A stretch of 64,000 nucleotides of DNA from JADFDG01 sp965232985 (GCA_965232985.1 CBDDRC010000013.1:62001-126000), one strand, 5' to 3'; positions 15,783 to 25,031 are shown, numbered from the stretch's first letter. Made by a program: numbers and translations. The notes: generated by a model not told the origin, from the sequence alone.

Positions 15783-16976
15783 ATGAAATTCATGCAACAA
15801 CTGCGGAGCGTCGCCCTCGCGGGCGTCGCCCTCGCGTTCGGCGCCGGCGCGCTTGCCGCCACCGGCGGCGGCGCGACAATCCACAACGCGGCAACGCTGA
15901 CCTACAACGGTGGCCAGCAGGCCACCGACTCGGTCGATGTCGATGTGTTGACGATCGCAACGGCACCGACCGTCACCGCCAGCAGCACGGCAGTGACGGC
16001 CAACGCCGGTGACATCGTGGTGGTGACCTACACGATCACCAACAACGGCAACGGCAACGATACGTTCAGCCTTGCCGGCGGTTCGGTCGATACCGGCGTT
16101 GCCGGTGCTCCAGGCCTCGCGCTTAGTACCGGTTCCGTCGCACTCGGCGCGTCGGTGACCAGTGCCGGCTCGACGCCGGTCAACGCCACTACCGGTACGG
16201 TGTATGTGCCGGCGGGCTCGGAAACGGGCTTTGCTGTGGGTGACACGGTGATCGTCGGCGGGTTCGCCTACACGGTCGCCTCGGTGACCCCGGGCACGAC
16301 TGCGAGTACGGTTGGCAGCACAACGACTGCGGAGGTTCCTGCGCAGATCAACCTGAGCATCGTGGGCGCCTCACCGGTGATCGGCATTGGTACAGTACCG
16401 GCGGGTAGCCAGCTCGGCGAGCAGACTACCTTCACGCTGACCATCACGCCGAATATCCCGACTGTGCCGGGCACCAACGGCAGCCACGATGTCTACGTCC
16501 AGGGCAACACCTCGGCGCAGGACACCACCGGCAGCGTCGTGCCGTTTACCACTCAGGGCGGCGGCCAGGAAGTGGCGATCACGGTCACTTCAGGCAGCGT
16601 GCAGATCCTCAAGGAGGCCCGCAACGTCACCAAGGGCGGCGCGTTCGCTGCCAGCGGCGTGACCGCGCAACCCGGTGACGTGCTGGAGTACCGCGTTACC
16701 GCCACGGCCATCGCGCCGTACGGCAACGCCGGCAGCAGCGTGCTGGTCGATGAGCTGCCGCTGTACAGCACCTACAACGCCGGCACGACGACGCTCAACG
16801 GCGGCGCTGTTGCCGACGACGTGGCCGCAGGCACCACGGCTTTCCCGCTCGATTCGATGGCCAGCACCGGCAACGCGCTCGACAACGGCATTGCCGCGAA
16901 CAGCGCGACCGGCGGTGCCGGCGTCATCGTCGAAAGCGAGGCGGCCGTGGTGATCTATAGCGTCACGGTGCAATAA
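15783..16976 (+). CDS. Secreted DUF11-like repeat protein, paralogue of the preceding gene
   Basis: 397 residues, Sec signal 1-25 (AGALA). The architecture parallels the protein at 14544: an N-terminal unit starting GATIHNAATLTYNGGQQ, a DUF11-like TVTYTITNNGNGNDTFSLAG-type unit, an inserted strand module (GFAVGDTVIVGGFAYTVASV) corresponding to the same module in the paralogue, and a C-terminal DUF11 unit (GDVLEYRVTATAIAPYGNAG, VLVDELPLYSTYNAGTTTLNG). CGGAG precedes the ATG. Both proteins end in a plain beta-strand (SVLIQ and SVTVQ), so neither carries a sorting signal such as LPXTG. The giant protein gene begins 28 bp downstream. Confidence 0.8.
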   Translation: MKFMQQLRSVALAGVALAFGAGALAATGGGATIHNAATLTYNGGQQATDSVDVDVLTIATAPTVTASSTAVTANAGDIVVVTYTITNNGNGNDTFSLAGGSVDTGVAGAPGLALSTGSVALGASVTSAGSTPVNATTGTVYVPAGSETGFAVGDTVIVGGFAYTVASVTPGTTASTVGSTTTAEVPAQINLSIVGASPVIGIGTVPAGSQLGEQTTFTLTITPNIPTVPGTNGSHDVYVQGNTSAQDTTGSVVPFTTQGGGQEVAITVTSGSVQILKEARNVTKGGAFAASGVTAQPGDVLEYRVTATAIAPYGNAGSSVLVDELPLYSTYNAGTTTLNGGAVADDVAAGTTAFPLDSMASTGNALDNGIAANSATGGAGVIVESEAAVVIYSVTVQ

Positions 16977-17004
16977 AACCATCGGTCATCCACACGGATA
17001 ACTG

Positions 17005-20000
17005 ATGTTGGGGCGTTTCAGGATCTGCCCGGGTAACCGGGCAGATCTCTCGCCATATATCCCTGACGGCAGCCGCAAGGCGCGCCGCGAGGGCTTTCTG
17101 CTGTCGACGCTGCTGCGCCGGCAACGGAAAGCCTTGCGCTCGGCGCTGCACAAAAGTCTGCAGGTTGTCATGGTTGCCTGGCTGGCGCTGTTTGCCTCGC
17201 CGAACACCCACGCTTCATTCTTCATCGACGATGCGGCGATACTCACGGCCAACAGCGGTGCGTGGATGTCGAACGCGGACATCGTCACGCTCATGCTCCA
17301 GGTCACCTTTCTGCGCTACGACGCTGCGGCCGTGCCGAACACCGTCGTGTCGCCGGTGACGCTCGATGGCGGCACATCAACATTGCCAGGACCGACAGAC
17401 GGCGAAGGATCGCCGCTGCTGGGCTCAATCAGCAATCCCGTTACCACCACGCTGCCGCTCGTGCCTGCCGGCGCAGTCCCCGTTTATGCAGACGGCGAAG
17501 CCGTCTTCTTCAGTGCGCAATACCCCTGGCTCGCCAACGACCCGCTGGTAGCCGAGCGTGCGCGCCTACGCGTGCGCATCTATTCCGACGCAATACTCAT
17601 CGACGAAGAAACACTCGAGATATACGAAACCGGCATCGCCACCGGCCTGTTCACCGGCTACTTTCAGAACGCTCCGCTCGCCGGCGGGCCGGGTGACGGG
17701 CTGTTGATGCTGCCGCCAGGCGCGCACATCGAACTGGTTGATGCTGTCGATCTCGACGACGGCGTCATCGAAACGCAAGTCGTTGCTGATGTCGGCAACG
17801 CCGCTGGCGATCACGCCCTGTTCGTCACCAAACGCGCCCAGCGCGAAACCGCCGCGATCGGCGACTTCCTGCAGTATCAGGTGGATGTCGCAAACACCGT
17901 GGCGTACACCGCCACCGGCATCACTGTCAGCGATGTGTTGCCACCGGGTTTCCGTTACATGCCGGGCTCCGCGACGCGCGACGGCGTCGCCGTTGCCGAC
18001 CCGGCAATCTCGCCCGATGGCGCGACGCTGGCATTTGCCGCCGGTGATCTCGCCACCGCGCAACATGCCAGTCTGCGCTATGTCGTCACCGTGACCGGCG
18101 GCGCACGACCCGGCCGCGCCATCAACTCGGCATCTGCGCGCAGCACCAATTTCGCCGACTCAAATATCGCGCGGGCATCCGTGCGCGTCACGGAAGATTT
18201 GTTCCGCTCTGCCGCGATCGTTGTCGGGCGCGTGCTCGCGGAGGACTGCCGCGCCCAAACCGATGCGCTACCTGAAGCCACAGTTGATGGCCAGAATCCG
18301 ATCGCGCCGGGCGTCGCCGGCGTGCGTCTCTACCTCGAAGACGGCACCACCGTGGTTACCGATACGCGCGGCCGCTATCACGTTGCCGGCCTCAAGCCCG
18401 GCACGCACGTCGTGCAGATCGACCTGAACAGCCTGCCGACCGGTTACGAACCCGTTTCGTGCTACGACAACACTCGCTTCGCCCACAATACCTTCTCGCA
18501 ATTTATCGACGTGCAGGGTGGCGGCCTGTGGCGCGCCGATTTCCACCTGCGCAAAAAAACAGTCGCCGAAGATGCGGCCAACGACGCAGCACCGCCGGCC
18601 GCAACCCCAGCACCCGCACCAGCAGCAACCGCCGACGGCGCCATCTCGCTGCAACTGACCAGCACAGCCGATTACGGCATCATCCGTTATCGCGCCGAGT
18701 TGAAGACTGGCGCTACGCCGTTGCACGACGTGCAACTGATGATTCGTCTGCCCGATGACCTGCAGGTAATGAAAGGCAGCCTCAGGCGCGACGGCAACGA
18801 CACCGCCATGGTGCGGGACAACGACGTCCGCCGTATCACGATCGGCAACGTCGAGTCATCGCTGGATACCGTGATCGAGTTCGATGCGATTGCCATCAGC
18901 GACGACATCAGCGGTGAAATGGCGACCGAGGCCTGGGTCAGCGTCACCGGTGACGCCCTGATAACACCGCCAGCGCGCAACGTCGCCGTTATTGGCCAGC
19001 GCGCAGGTGGTGACACGGTCAACATCACGGTATCAACCAACTTTCCGCCGATGGGCGCCACACTCACCGTGCTCGACCAACTGAAGCTCGACGATGTCGT
19101 CGACCAATTGCGCGTGCTCACCGACCCGCAACTCACGGTCACCGGCTACACCGACTCGACGACGATGCCGAAGAACAACAAAAAGCTCCCCTACAAGGAC
19201 AATGCGGAACTGTCGCAGGCCCGCGCCGCCACCGTCGCGGAATACTTGCGTAAGCATCTTGATCTCGCGCCGGAGGCAGTGACTGTGGTCGGTGCCGGCG
19301 CCGACAAACCAATCGCGAGCAACAAGACGCAGGCTGGCCGCGCGAAGAACCGTCGCGTGGCAGTATCAGCGCATTCGCGCACCTTCGAACAAAGCGCCGA
19401 GATCACCCTGCCGATCGCCGACAGCGGCGCCATACAGATGACAGTTCCCGCCGGCCCCGCCGCAGCCGCCACAGATGCAGATGCATCCGCAACGCCTACC
19501 GCAACGCCCGCCGCTGCCGCTGCCGCTGCCGCTGCCAGGACAGCCGAACCTGCGCCCGAAACTGCCGCAACCGACGCGGTGCAGCCAGGCTTCCTCGACT
19601 ACGTCGACGGCCAGCATATCGCCCAGCGCATCCAGCAGGTTCGCCTTGCGGTGGACTCGCGGCTCACACCGCATCTGCGCGTGGACGGCATCGAGGTGTC
19701 GGAAAAACGCATCGGTTATCGCAGCGTCGACCACGCATCAAACATGGCGCTATACAGCTACATCGGCGTTGATATCGGTGAGCGTGGCGAACACACCCTG
19801 CAACTGACCGGCACCGACAGTTTCGGCAATGTCCGGCTCGACAAATCGGTGCAGGTAATCCGTACCGGCGAGATTCATGATCTGCGCCTGGTCGCAGCCG
19901 ACGGCAATATCGCCGACGGCAAAACGCCGGTGCTGCTCAAGGTCGAACTGCTCGATGAACAGCGACAGGTAATCAACGCGGGCGCAACGCTCCAGCTGCT

Positions 20001-22686
20001 CGAGGGTAACCTGCAACCAGAAGATATCAACTCGCCGCTCGATCCGCTGGAGCGTTCCGGCAAGACGGTGCAGGTCAACCCCGACGGCAGCATCCGCTTC
20101 AAACCGGTGACGCAGTCCGGGCGCTACCACCTGCGCATTGCCTGGGCCGAAAATCGCTCTGCTGATTTCACCTTGTTCGTGAAACCGGATTTCCGCGACT
20201 GGATTCTGGTCGGCCTTGCCGAGGGCTCGACTGCATACCGTACGATCTCCGGCAACATGCAGGCGCTGCCACCGGGCGAGCGCGATGAAGGTTTCGGTAG
20301 CGACGGCCGCGTTTCCTTCTTTGCCAAGGGCCGGGTGCGCGGCGACTGGCTGCTGACCTTGGCATACGACACGAAAAAATCGCGCGCTAACGGCCTCACC
20401 GACGACATCGACCCCAACGCCTGGTACACCCTGTACGGTGATGCCGCTACCCAAGACCAGGATGCAGCAAGCCAGCGCAAACTCTATCTGAAGATCGAGC
20501 GCGAGAATTTCTATGCGCTGTTCGGCGACTTCGACACCGGCCTGAATGTCACCGAATTGTCGCGCTATCAGCGCCGCCTTAACGGCGTGAAGTCAGAGTA
20601 CTGGGGCAACCGGATTGAAACGCTGGCCTTCGCCAGCCAAACCCGCCAGGCTTTTGTGCGCGACGAACTGCGTGGCGATGGCACCTCCGGTTTGTACCAT
20701 CTTCGTCACACCGCTATCGTGCCGAACTCCGATACGATCACTATCGAGGTACGCGACCGCTTCCGCAGCGAGCTGGTGTTGAGCACCAAAACACTCACCC
20801 GCTTCCTCGATTATTCGCTCGACTACGACACTGGTGAAATCTGGTTCAAGGAACCGATCCTGGGCCAGGACGATGCATTCAACCCGGTGTACATCGTCGC
20901 TGGTTACGAAATCGACAACGGCGTTGAGGACACCACCGCCGGCGTGCGCGTTGCCGGCTCCCCGCGCAACGGCATGAAGCTCGGCGTCACCGGCGTACGC
21001 GAAGGACTCGGCAACGGCAGCGCCACCCTGGCCGGCGCCGATCTCACCATCGACATCAATGCGCGCAACAAACTCACCGCAGAAATCGCCGGCACCGGCA
21101 ACAGCCAGGCCGCAACAACGCCAGTGCCAACCACCGGCGCATCGGGTGATGGCGCCGCCTGGGTACTGAAACACGAATACAAGTCGGAAAAAGTTGCGGC
21201 CGAATCCTATGTGCGCACGAGCGAAACCGGTTTCGGTCTCGGCCAGCAATCAACCACCGAAGCAGGCACCACAAAAATTGGCACCGATGTGCGTTACAAC
21301 CTCAGTGACACCGTGAAGATCGATGGGCAACTGTATCGCCAGGAACAGCTCGACAAGGACCGCACCCGCGATCTTGCCGAAGTGCGCGCCACGCTCGACC
21401 GCAAAGAACGCAGCTACTTCGGCGGTGTGCGGCTGGTAGAAGATGCCGGCGACACCACACTCGGTGATCGCAGCTCACAACAATTGATCGGTGGCGCGCG
21501 TCAGCGCCTGCTCGGCGACAAGCTCGAATTGAAAGTCGAGGCTGAAACAAACGTTGGTGAACAGCAGTCGTCATCGGTCGATTTTCCGCATCGTTTCCGC
21601 ACCGGCGCCGACTACCGCATCGACAACCGCACGAGCGTGTTCGGCGAGCAGGAATGGGGCTGGGGCGACGGCCAGGACAGCCAGCACACCCGCGCCGGGC
21701 TGCGCCACTCGCCCTGGAAAGGCGGCCAGTTGAGTAGCTCGGTTGGCCGCGAACTCAACGAAAACGGCCCGCGCGTCTACGCCAACGCCGGCCTTGTGCA
21801 GAACTGGATCATCGACGGTCACTGGACCGCCGACGCCGGTTTTGATCGCGCGCAAACGCTCGCTGATCCGGGCACGCCGGCATTCGACCCGGCGGTAGCG
21901 CCCACCAACGGCGACAGCACCGAGGATTACACCGCGCTGTTCGCCGGCGCCGCCTACCAGGATGGCAACTGGCGCTGGCGCAGCCGCGCTGAAACGCGCA
22001 ACGGCAAGAGCAGTGACAAACTGAACCTCTACAGCAGCGTCTATCGCGAACTGGACGATGCCGACACGATCGGCGGTTCGCTGCGCCTGCTGCAAAGCGA
22101 AACCAATGGCGGCAACATTGATACCTCTACAACCCTGCAATTCGATTACGCGCACCGTCCGCTTGCCGGCCGCTGGATCGTGCTCGACCAGTTCCAGTAC
22201 GTTATTGACCGTCGCGAAGACGCCACCGACACCCTGGCTGGCCGCCGTTTCGTCAACAACCTCAATGCCAACTGGCAGTACGACGAGCGTAATCAGCTCG
22301 GCCTGCAATACGGGGCCAAATATGTTTTCGATACCATCGACAACCGGCGCTATACCGGCTACACCGATGTAATGGGCATTGAATATCGCCACGATCTGAC
22401 CAGCGAGTGGGATATCGGCGCCCGCACCAGCCTGCTGCACAGTTGGTCCGCCGATGCAGTCGATGAGTCGTACGGCGTCTTCGTCGGCTGGAGCCCGGAA
22501 AAGAACATCTGGTTGAGCCTGGGCTACAACATCAAGGGGTTCCGCGACAACGACTTCGCCGGCGCCGATTATCGGGACCAGGGCTTCAATCTCGCCCTGC
22601 GGATCAAGGTTGACCAGAACAGCATCAAGGAGATGGCCCGCGGCGGCAGTGGCGGTTCGATGCCGGCACCGCGCAGCGACTACTGA
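17005..22686 (+). CDS. Giant DUF11 / OmpA-C / beta-barrel outer membrane protein
   Basis: 1,893 codons from ATG 17005, but the first 43 may be untranslated: TTG 17134 gives a normal signal peptide (RSALHKSLQVVMVAWLALF, cleavage after THA, residue 70), and a strong hairpin (17022-17047) lies between the two. Domains in order (numbering from 17005): N-terminal beta region 71-268; DUF11 unit about 270-395; SdrD-B/carboxypeptidase-regulatory-like unit about 405-490 (GVAGVRLYLEDG, GRYHVAGLKPGTHVVQIDL); Pro/Ala linker; a second beta-sandwich; OmpA-C peptidoglycan-binding domain about 672-790 (ELSQARAATVAEYL, AGRAKNRRV); Ala-rich linker 817-858; Big-like domain about 955-1060; then about 830 residues of alternating strands (1064-1890) with Tyr/Trp/Arg-rich periodicity, predicted outer membrane barrel. 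It probably anchors or displays the three upstream secreted proteins. Function unknown. Confidence 0.85.
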   Translation: MLGRFRICPGNRADLSPYIPDGSRKARREGFLLSTLLRRQRKALRSALHKSLQVVMVAWLALFASPNTHASFFIDDAAILTANSGAWMSNADIVTLMLQVTFLRYDAAAVPNTVVSPVTLDGGTSTLPGPTDGEGSPLLGSISNPVTTTLPLVPAGAVPVYADGEAVFFSAQYPWLANDPLVAERARLRVRIYSDAILIDEETLEIYETGIATGLFTGYFQNAPLAGGPGDGLLMLPPGAHIELVDAVDLDDGVIETQVVADVGNAAGDHALFVTKRAQRETAAIGDFLQYQVDVANTVAYTATGITVSDVLPPGFRYMPGSATRDGVAVADPAISPDGATLAFAAGDLATAQHASLRYVVTVTGGARPGRAINSASARSTNFADSNIARASVRVTEDLFRSAAIVVGRVLAEDCRAQTDALPEATVDGQNPIAPGVAGVRLYLEDGTTVVTDTRGRYHVAGLKPGTHVVQIDLNSLPTGYEPVSCYDNTRFAHNTFSQFIDVQGGGLWRADFHLRKKTVAEDAANDAAPPAATPAPAPAATADGAISLQLTSTADYGIIRYRAELKTGATPLHDVQLMIRLPDDLQVMKGSLRRDGNDTAMVRDNDVRRITIGNVESSLDTVIEFDAIAISDDISGEMATEAWVSVTGDALITPPARNVAVIGQRAGGDTVNITVSTNFPPMGATLTVLDQLKLDDVVDQLRVLTDPQLTVTGYTDSTTMPKNNKKLPYKDNAELSQARAATVAEYLRKHLDLAPEAVTVVGAGADKPIASNKTQAGRAKNRRVAVSAHSRTFEQSAEITLPIADSGAIQMTVPAGPAAAATDADASATPTATPAAAAAAAAARTAEPAPETAATDAVQPGFLDYVDGQHIAQRIQQVRLAVDSRLTPHLRVDGIEVSEKRIGYRSVDHASNMALYSYIGVDIGERGEHTLQLTGTDSFGNVRLDKSVQVIRTGEIHDLRLVAADGNIADGKTPVLLKVELLDEQRQVINAGATLQLLEGNLQPEDINSPLDPLERSGKTVQVNPDGSIRFKPVTQSGRYHLRIAWAENRSADFTLFVKPDFRDWILVGLAEGSTAYRTISGNMQALPPGERDEGFGSDGRVSFFAKGRVRGDWLLTLAYDTKKSRANGLTDDIDPNAWYTLYGDAATQDQDAASQRKLYLKIERENFYALFGDFDTGLNVTELSRYQRRLNGVKSEYWGNRIETLAFASQTRQAFVRDELRGDGTSGLYHLRHTAIVPNSDTITIEVRDRFRSELVLSTKTLTRFLDYSLDYDTGEIWFKEPILGQDDAFNPVYIVAGYEIDNGVEDTTAGVRVAGSPRNGMKLGVTGVREGLGNGSATLAGADLTIDINARNKLTAEIAGTGNSQAATTPVPTTGASGDGAAWVLKHEYKSEKVAAESYVRTSETGFGLGQQSTTEAGTTKIGTDVRYNLSDTVKIDGQLYRQEQLDKDRTRDLAEVRATLDRKERSYFGGVRLVEDAGDTTLGDRSSQQLIGGARQRLLGDKLELKVEAETNVGEQQSSSVDFPHRFRTGADYRIDNRTSVFGEQEWGWGDGQDSQHTRAGLRHSPWKGGQLSSSVGRELNENGPRVYANAGLVQNWIIDGHWTADAGFDRAQTLADPGTPAFDPAVAPTNGDSTEDYTALFAGAAYQDGNWRWRSRAETRNGKSSDKLNLYSSVYRELDDADTIGGSLRLLQSETNGGNIDTSTTLQFDYAHRPLAGRWIVLDQFQYVIDRREDATDTLAGRRFVNNLNANWQYDERNQLGLQYGAKYVFDTIDNRRYTGYTDVMGIEYRHDLTSEWDIGARTSLLHSWSADAVDESYGVFVGWSPEKNIWLSLGYNIKGFRDNDFAGADYRDQGFNLALRIKVDQNSIKEMARGGSGGSMPAPRSDY
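17022..17047 (+). promoter_or_regulatory. 11-bp perfect stem-loop at the 5' end of the giant gene
   Basis: GATCTGCCCGG, GTAA apex, CCGGGCAGATC: a very stable hairpin just after the ATG at 17005 and 46 bp after the stop of the preceding DUF11 gene. No T-run follows. If translation starts at ATG 17005 the hairpin is coding; if it starts at TTG 17134 the hairpin is an intercistronic element of the polycistronic mRNA. Confidence 0.75.
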
Positions 22687-22782
22687 CGACACGAACCGCC
22701 GAACGTCGCTTGCGTGAATGCGCGCGGCAACGACAATGGCATCATTGCCCACCAAAAGAATCAGGGAACTCCAGGAGCACAC

Positions 22783-23940
22783 ATGACCGAAGCACGGATG
22801 CATGGCGAAACACAGCCCGCAGTACTCGTGGTCGATCCCTCGAAAGTCACGCTGGTGGCCGCCCGCAAGCTGCTGGAGCCGCATTTCGGCGTCTACCTGG
22901 CCGAAGATGGCCAGGCCGCCTGGGAACTCGTCGCCGCGGTGCCGGAGATCGCTGCCGTATTCACCGAGCAAAACCTGCCGAAACTCGACGGCACAATGCT
23001 GCTGCGTCAAATCCGCGAGTCGCAGGATGAACGCATCGCTTGCCTGCCGGTAATCATCATCAGCAGCGGCGAGCGCAACGAGGCGACCCGGCGCGCGGCA
23101 TTCGAGGCCGGCGCCACCGATTTCATCCTCAAGCCTTTCGATCCGGTCGATCTGCTGACCCGCGCACGTGCCTGGAGTGGCACGGCGCAACTCACCACGT
23201 CACTGCGTGCGGACAACCGGATGCTGCGCCAACTGGTAATGCTCGATGCCGACACCCGCGCCGGCAACCGCGATTACTTCCTGCAGGAAACCATCAAGGA
23301 CCGCGCATTTTGCATGCGCCATGGCAGCGAGCACTCGTTGCTGTACATCACCATCGACAACCACGAACGCATCATCCGCGAGCAGGGCCGCGTTGCCGCG
23401 CGCGAAGCCCTCGCCCTCGCTGCCGAGGCGATCCGCAGCAAATGTCGCCGGGAAGATACCTTTGCCCGGGTTGCTGATGCTTCGTTCGCCCTGTCACTGT
23501 TGCAGACCGGCCCGATCGGGGCGCGCGTCCTCGCCGAGCGCATCCGTCAGGCCATCGCGCAAAAAGTTTTCAAACCACGCGGCATGGTCGTGGCGCTGAC
23601 CATGAGCATCGGTGTCTCGTCACCGCCCACCGACACCGATATTCCGGCCGAGCAACTGCTCGATGCGGCAGAAAAATCCGCCGCACAGGCGCTGCGGGCC
23701 GGCGGCAACCAGACGCATGTGGCCGCCGAAATCGTCAACCGGGCAGCAACCTCGCGCAACCGCATGCCAGCGCCAGCTCCTGCGGTACTCGCAGCTATTC
23801 CTGGTACGGCACTGACCGCCGAATACGTCGTCGCCAACCCGCAAGGCTTTATCGCCGCCGTGCTGCCGCTGCTGGAAAAACTCGGCGACACCGAGCGCCT
23901 GGCGCTCATCGACCGCCTGTTGGTGATGACCGAAACATGA
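22783..23940 (+). CDS. Receiver plus degenerate GGDEF protein with altered phospho-acceptor
   Basis: 385 residues from ATG 22783 (AGGAG upstream). REC domain residues 12-128: the acidic pair is DP (D18, P19) instead of DD, the phospho-acceptor position is Glu62 (FTEQNLPKLDG) instead of Asp, and the conserved Lys117 (LKPF) remains. The following GGDEF-like domain (about 145-325) has ARVADASFALSL where GGDEF should be, so cyclase activity is not expected. A C-terminal helical tail (VLPLLEKLGDTERLALIDRLL) resembles that of the paralogue at 59996, which keeps the Asp. It lies 96 bp after the giant outer membrane protein gene, same strand. A phosphorylation-independent, perhaps constitutively on, regulator is inferred from the D-to-E change. 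Confidence 0.85.
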   Translation: MTEARMHGETQPAVLVVDPSKVTLVAARKLLEPHFGVYLAEDGQAAWELVAAVPEIAAVFTEQNLPKLDGTMLLRQIRESQDERIACLPVIIISSGERNEATRRAAFEAGATDFILKPFDPVDLLTRARAWSGTAQLTTSLRADNRMLRQLVMLDADTRAGNRDYFLQETIKDRAFCMRHGSEHSLLYITIDNHERIIREQGRVAAREALALAAEAIRSKCRREDTFARVADASFALSLLQTGPIGARVLAERIRQAIAQKVFKPRGMVVALTMSIGVSSPPTDTDIPAEQLLDAAEKSAAQALRAGGNQTHVAAEIVNRAATSRNRMPAPAPAVLAAIPGTALTAEYVVANPQGFIAAVLPLLEKLGDTERLALIDRLLVMTET

Positions 23941-23944
23941 GCCT

Positions 23945-24319
23945 TCAAACGCCCCAATGCCGCCGCACCCACCGCAATAATTGCCACGCGCCAGCGGCAA
24001 CGAGAATGCCGACCAGATTCGCCAATGCATCGTGCCAGTCGCCGCTGCGGTAATCAGTGGTTGCCTGGGCAAACTCGATCACAACGCCATAAAGAAAGAC
24101 CCAGCCACCGGCCACCGTCGTGCGCGGCAACGCTTGCGATGGCAACAACAACAATGTGAGCAACGCATAAGTAACCGCGTGCGCAAGCCTGTCCCAGGCG
24201 TTGACGTGCGGCAGCGCCTCAACCGGCACCAGCGACGCCCATGCCGTCCACACAGCGACGACGGCAAACAACACACGCCAGATTTGGCGCTGGCGTTCTG
24301 CTGCACGGTCTTTCAACAT
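23945..24319 (-). CDS. VanZ-like membrane protein
   Basis: 124 residues from ATG 24319 (a GTG one codon upstream is possible). Three to four hydrophobic helices (IWRVLFAVVAVWTAWASLVP; LAHAVTYALLTLLLLP; GGWVFLYGVVIEFAQ; LANLVGILVAAGAWQLL). The conserved VanZ features are visible: WDRLAHAVTYALL and GVVIEFAQ...RSGDWHDALANLVG. VanZ relatives are small inner membrane proteins of unclear biochemical role; teicoplanin resistance is known only for the enterococcal prototype and should not be assumed. Convergent with the receiver gene, stops 5 bp apart. Confidence 0.85.
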   Translation of the reverse strand: MLKDRAAERQRQIWRVLFAVVAVWTAWASLVPVEALPHVNAWDRLAHAVTYALLTLLLLPSQALPRTTVAGGWVFLYGVVIEFAQATTDYRSGDWHDALANLVGILVAAGAWQLLRWVRRHWGV

Positions 24320-24383
24320 CACAGCTCACTCCTGCCAAACGCAACGCCGGTACCCGCCGGCCCGAACCAGAGGATACCTGCAA

Positions 24384-24755
24384 GTGGCCAACGCAGAAAA
24401 TGTCGTCGTACTCGGTGCCAGTCCCGATGCCGATCGTTACAGCAACAAGGCCATGCATCTGCTGCAAGCGCACGGCCACCACGTCATCGCGGTGAGCCCG
24501 CTCTATAGCGACATCGAAGGCATGCCGGTACTGAAAAATCTGGGCGCAGTGACCCTGCCCGTCGACACCCTGACGCTGTATCTGTCGCCGAAACGCTTAC
24601 TGCCGATCACCACCGACATCGTGCGCCTGCGGCCCGGGCGCGTTATTTTCAATCCCGGCACCGAAACACCCGAATTACAGGCAGCACTCGATGTCGCCGG
24701 CATACCCTGGCTCGAAGCCTGCACGCTGGTCATGCTGCGTACGGGGCAGTATTGA
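24384..24755 (+). CDS. CoA-binding (YccU-like) protein
   Basis: 123 residues from GTG 24384 with AGAGGA about 9 bp upstream; the frame stays open to 24201 but that part is not family-like. A Rossmann-type CoA-binding fold: VVVLGASPDADRYSNKAMHLLQAHGHHVIAVSP, then GMPVLKNLGAV, TLTLYLSPKRLLPI and FNPGTETPEL. The family is the short cytosolic YccU/CoA-binding type, found alone or as a domain of acyl-CoA synthetases. Substrate and role are unknown. Confidence 0.85.
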   Translation: MANAENVVVLGASPDADRYSNKAMHLLQAHGHHVIAVSPLYSDIEGMPVLKNLGAVTLPVDTLTLYLSPKRLLPITTDIVRLRPGRVIFNPGTETPELQAALDVAGIPWLEACTLVMLRTGQY

Positions 24756-24934
24756 GACGCTGAGGATCCTGAACAGGGCCACCCGCACAATCGGGCTTTG
24801 ATAGGAGAAGTGGCCCCACTCATCTCGGGCTGGTACCGGCGGAGAAGCGGCGGTGAACTGGCAGTGGGTTACCGTACCGGAGGTCACGATGGCTTAAGGA
24901 ATATGGCTTATCTTCGAGATATATCACTCCCGCT

Positions 24935-24952
24935 TCCCGTAATTAAACGGGA
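24935..24952 (+). promoter_or_regulatory. Palindromic operator candidate of the mobile mystery A/B pair
   Basis: TCCCGT-AATTAA-ACGGGA, a perfect 6-bp dyad, about 80 bp upstream of the HTH gene. The surrounding 24915-24995 is sharply AT-rich, with two TATATAT tracts and a TTGACT at 24973, in contrast to the high-GC neighbourhood. The HTH protein of the pair is the natural candidate to bind here (autoregulation inferred). Confidence 0.55.
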
Positions 24953-25031
24953 GTTATACCTCCTATATATATTGACTAATCGGCAGTTATATATCACAGT
25001 CAATCTACAGAAACGCGAGCGATACCTCCCA

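Noticed and set aside
14907..15884. Minus-strand open frame across the DUF11 genes
   Set aside because: Asp/Arg/Gly-rich shadow of a Thr/Val-rich coding strand; no start signals.
21571..23190. 539-codon minus-strand open frame across the end of the giant gene
   Set aside because: Spans the stop of one gene and the start of the next on the other strand; no motif seen; typical high-GC shadow.
22783..23940. Diguanylate cyclase
   Set aside because: The GGDEF motif is lost; only the fold is likely to be kept.
23945..24319. Glycopeptide resistance gene vanZ
   Set aside because: Only family-level similarity; no van cluster, and the host is a Gram-negative bacterium.
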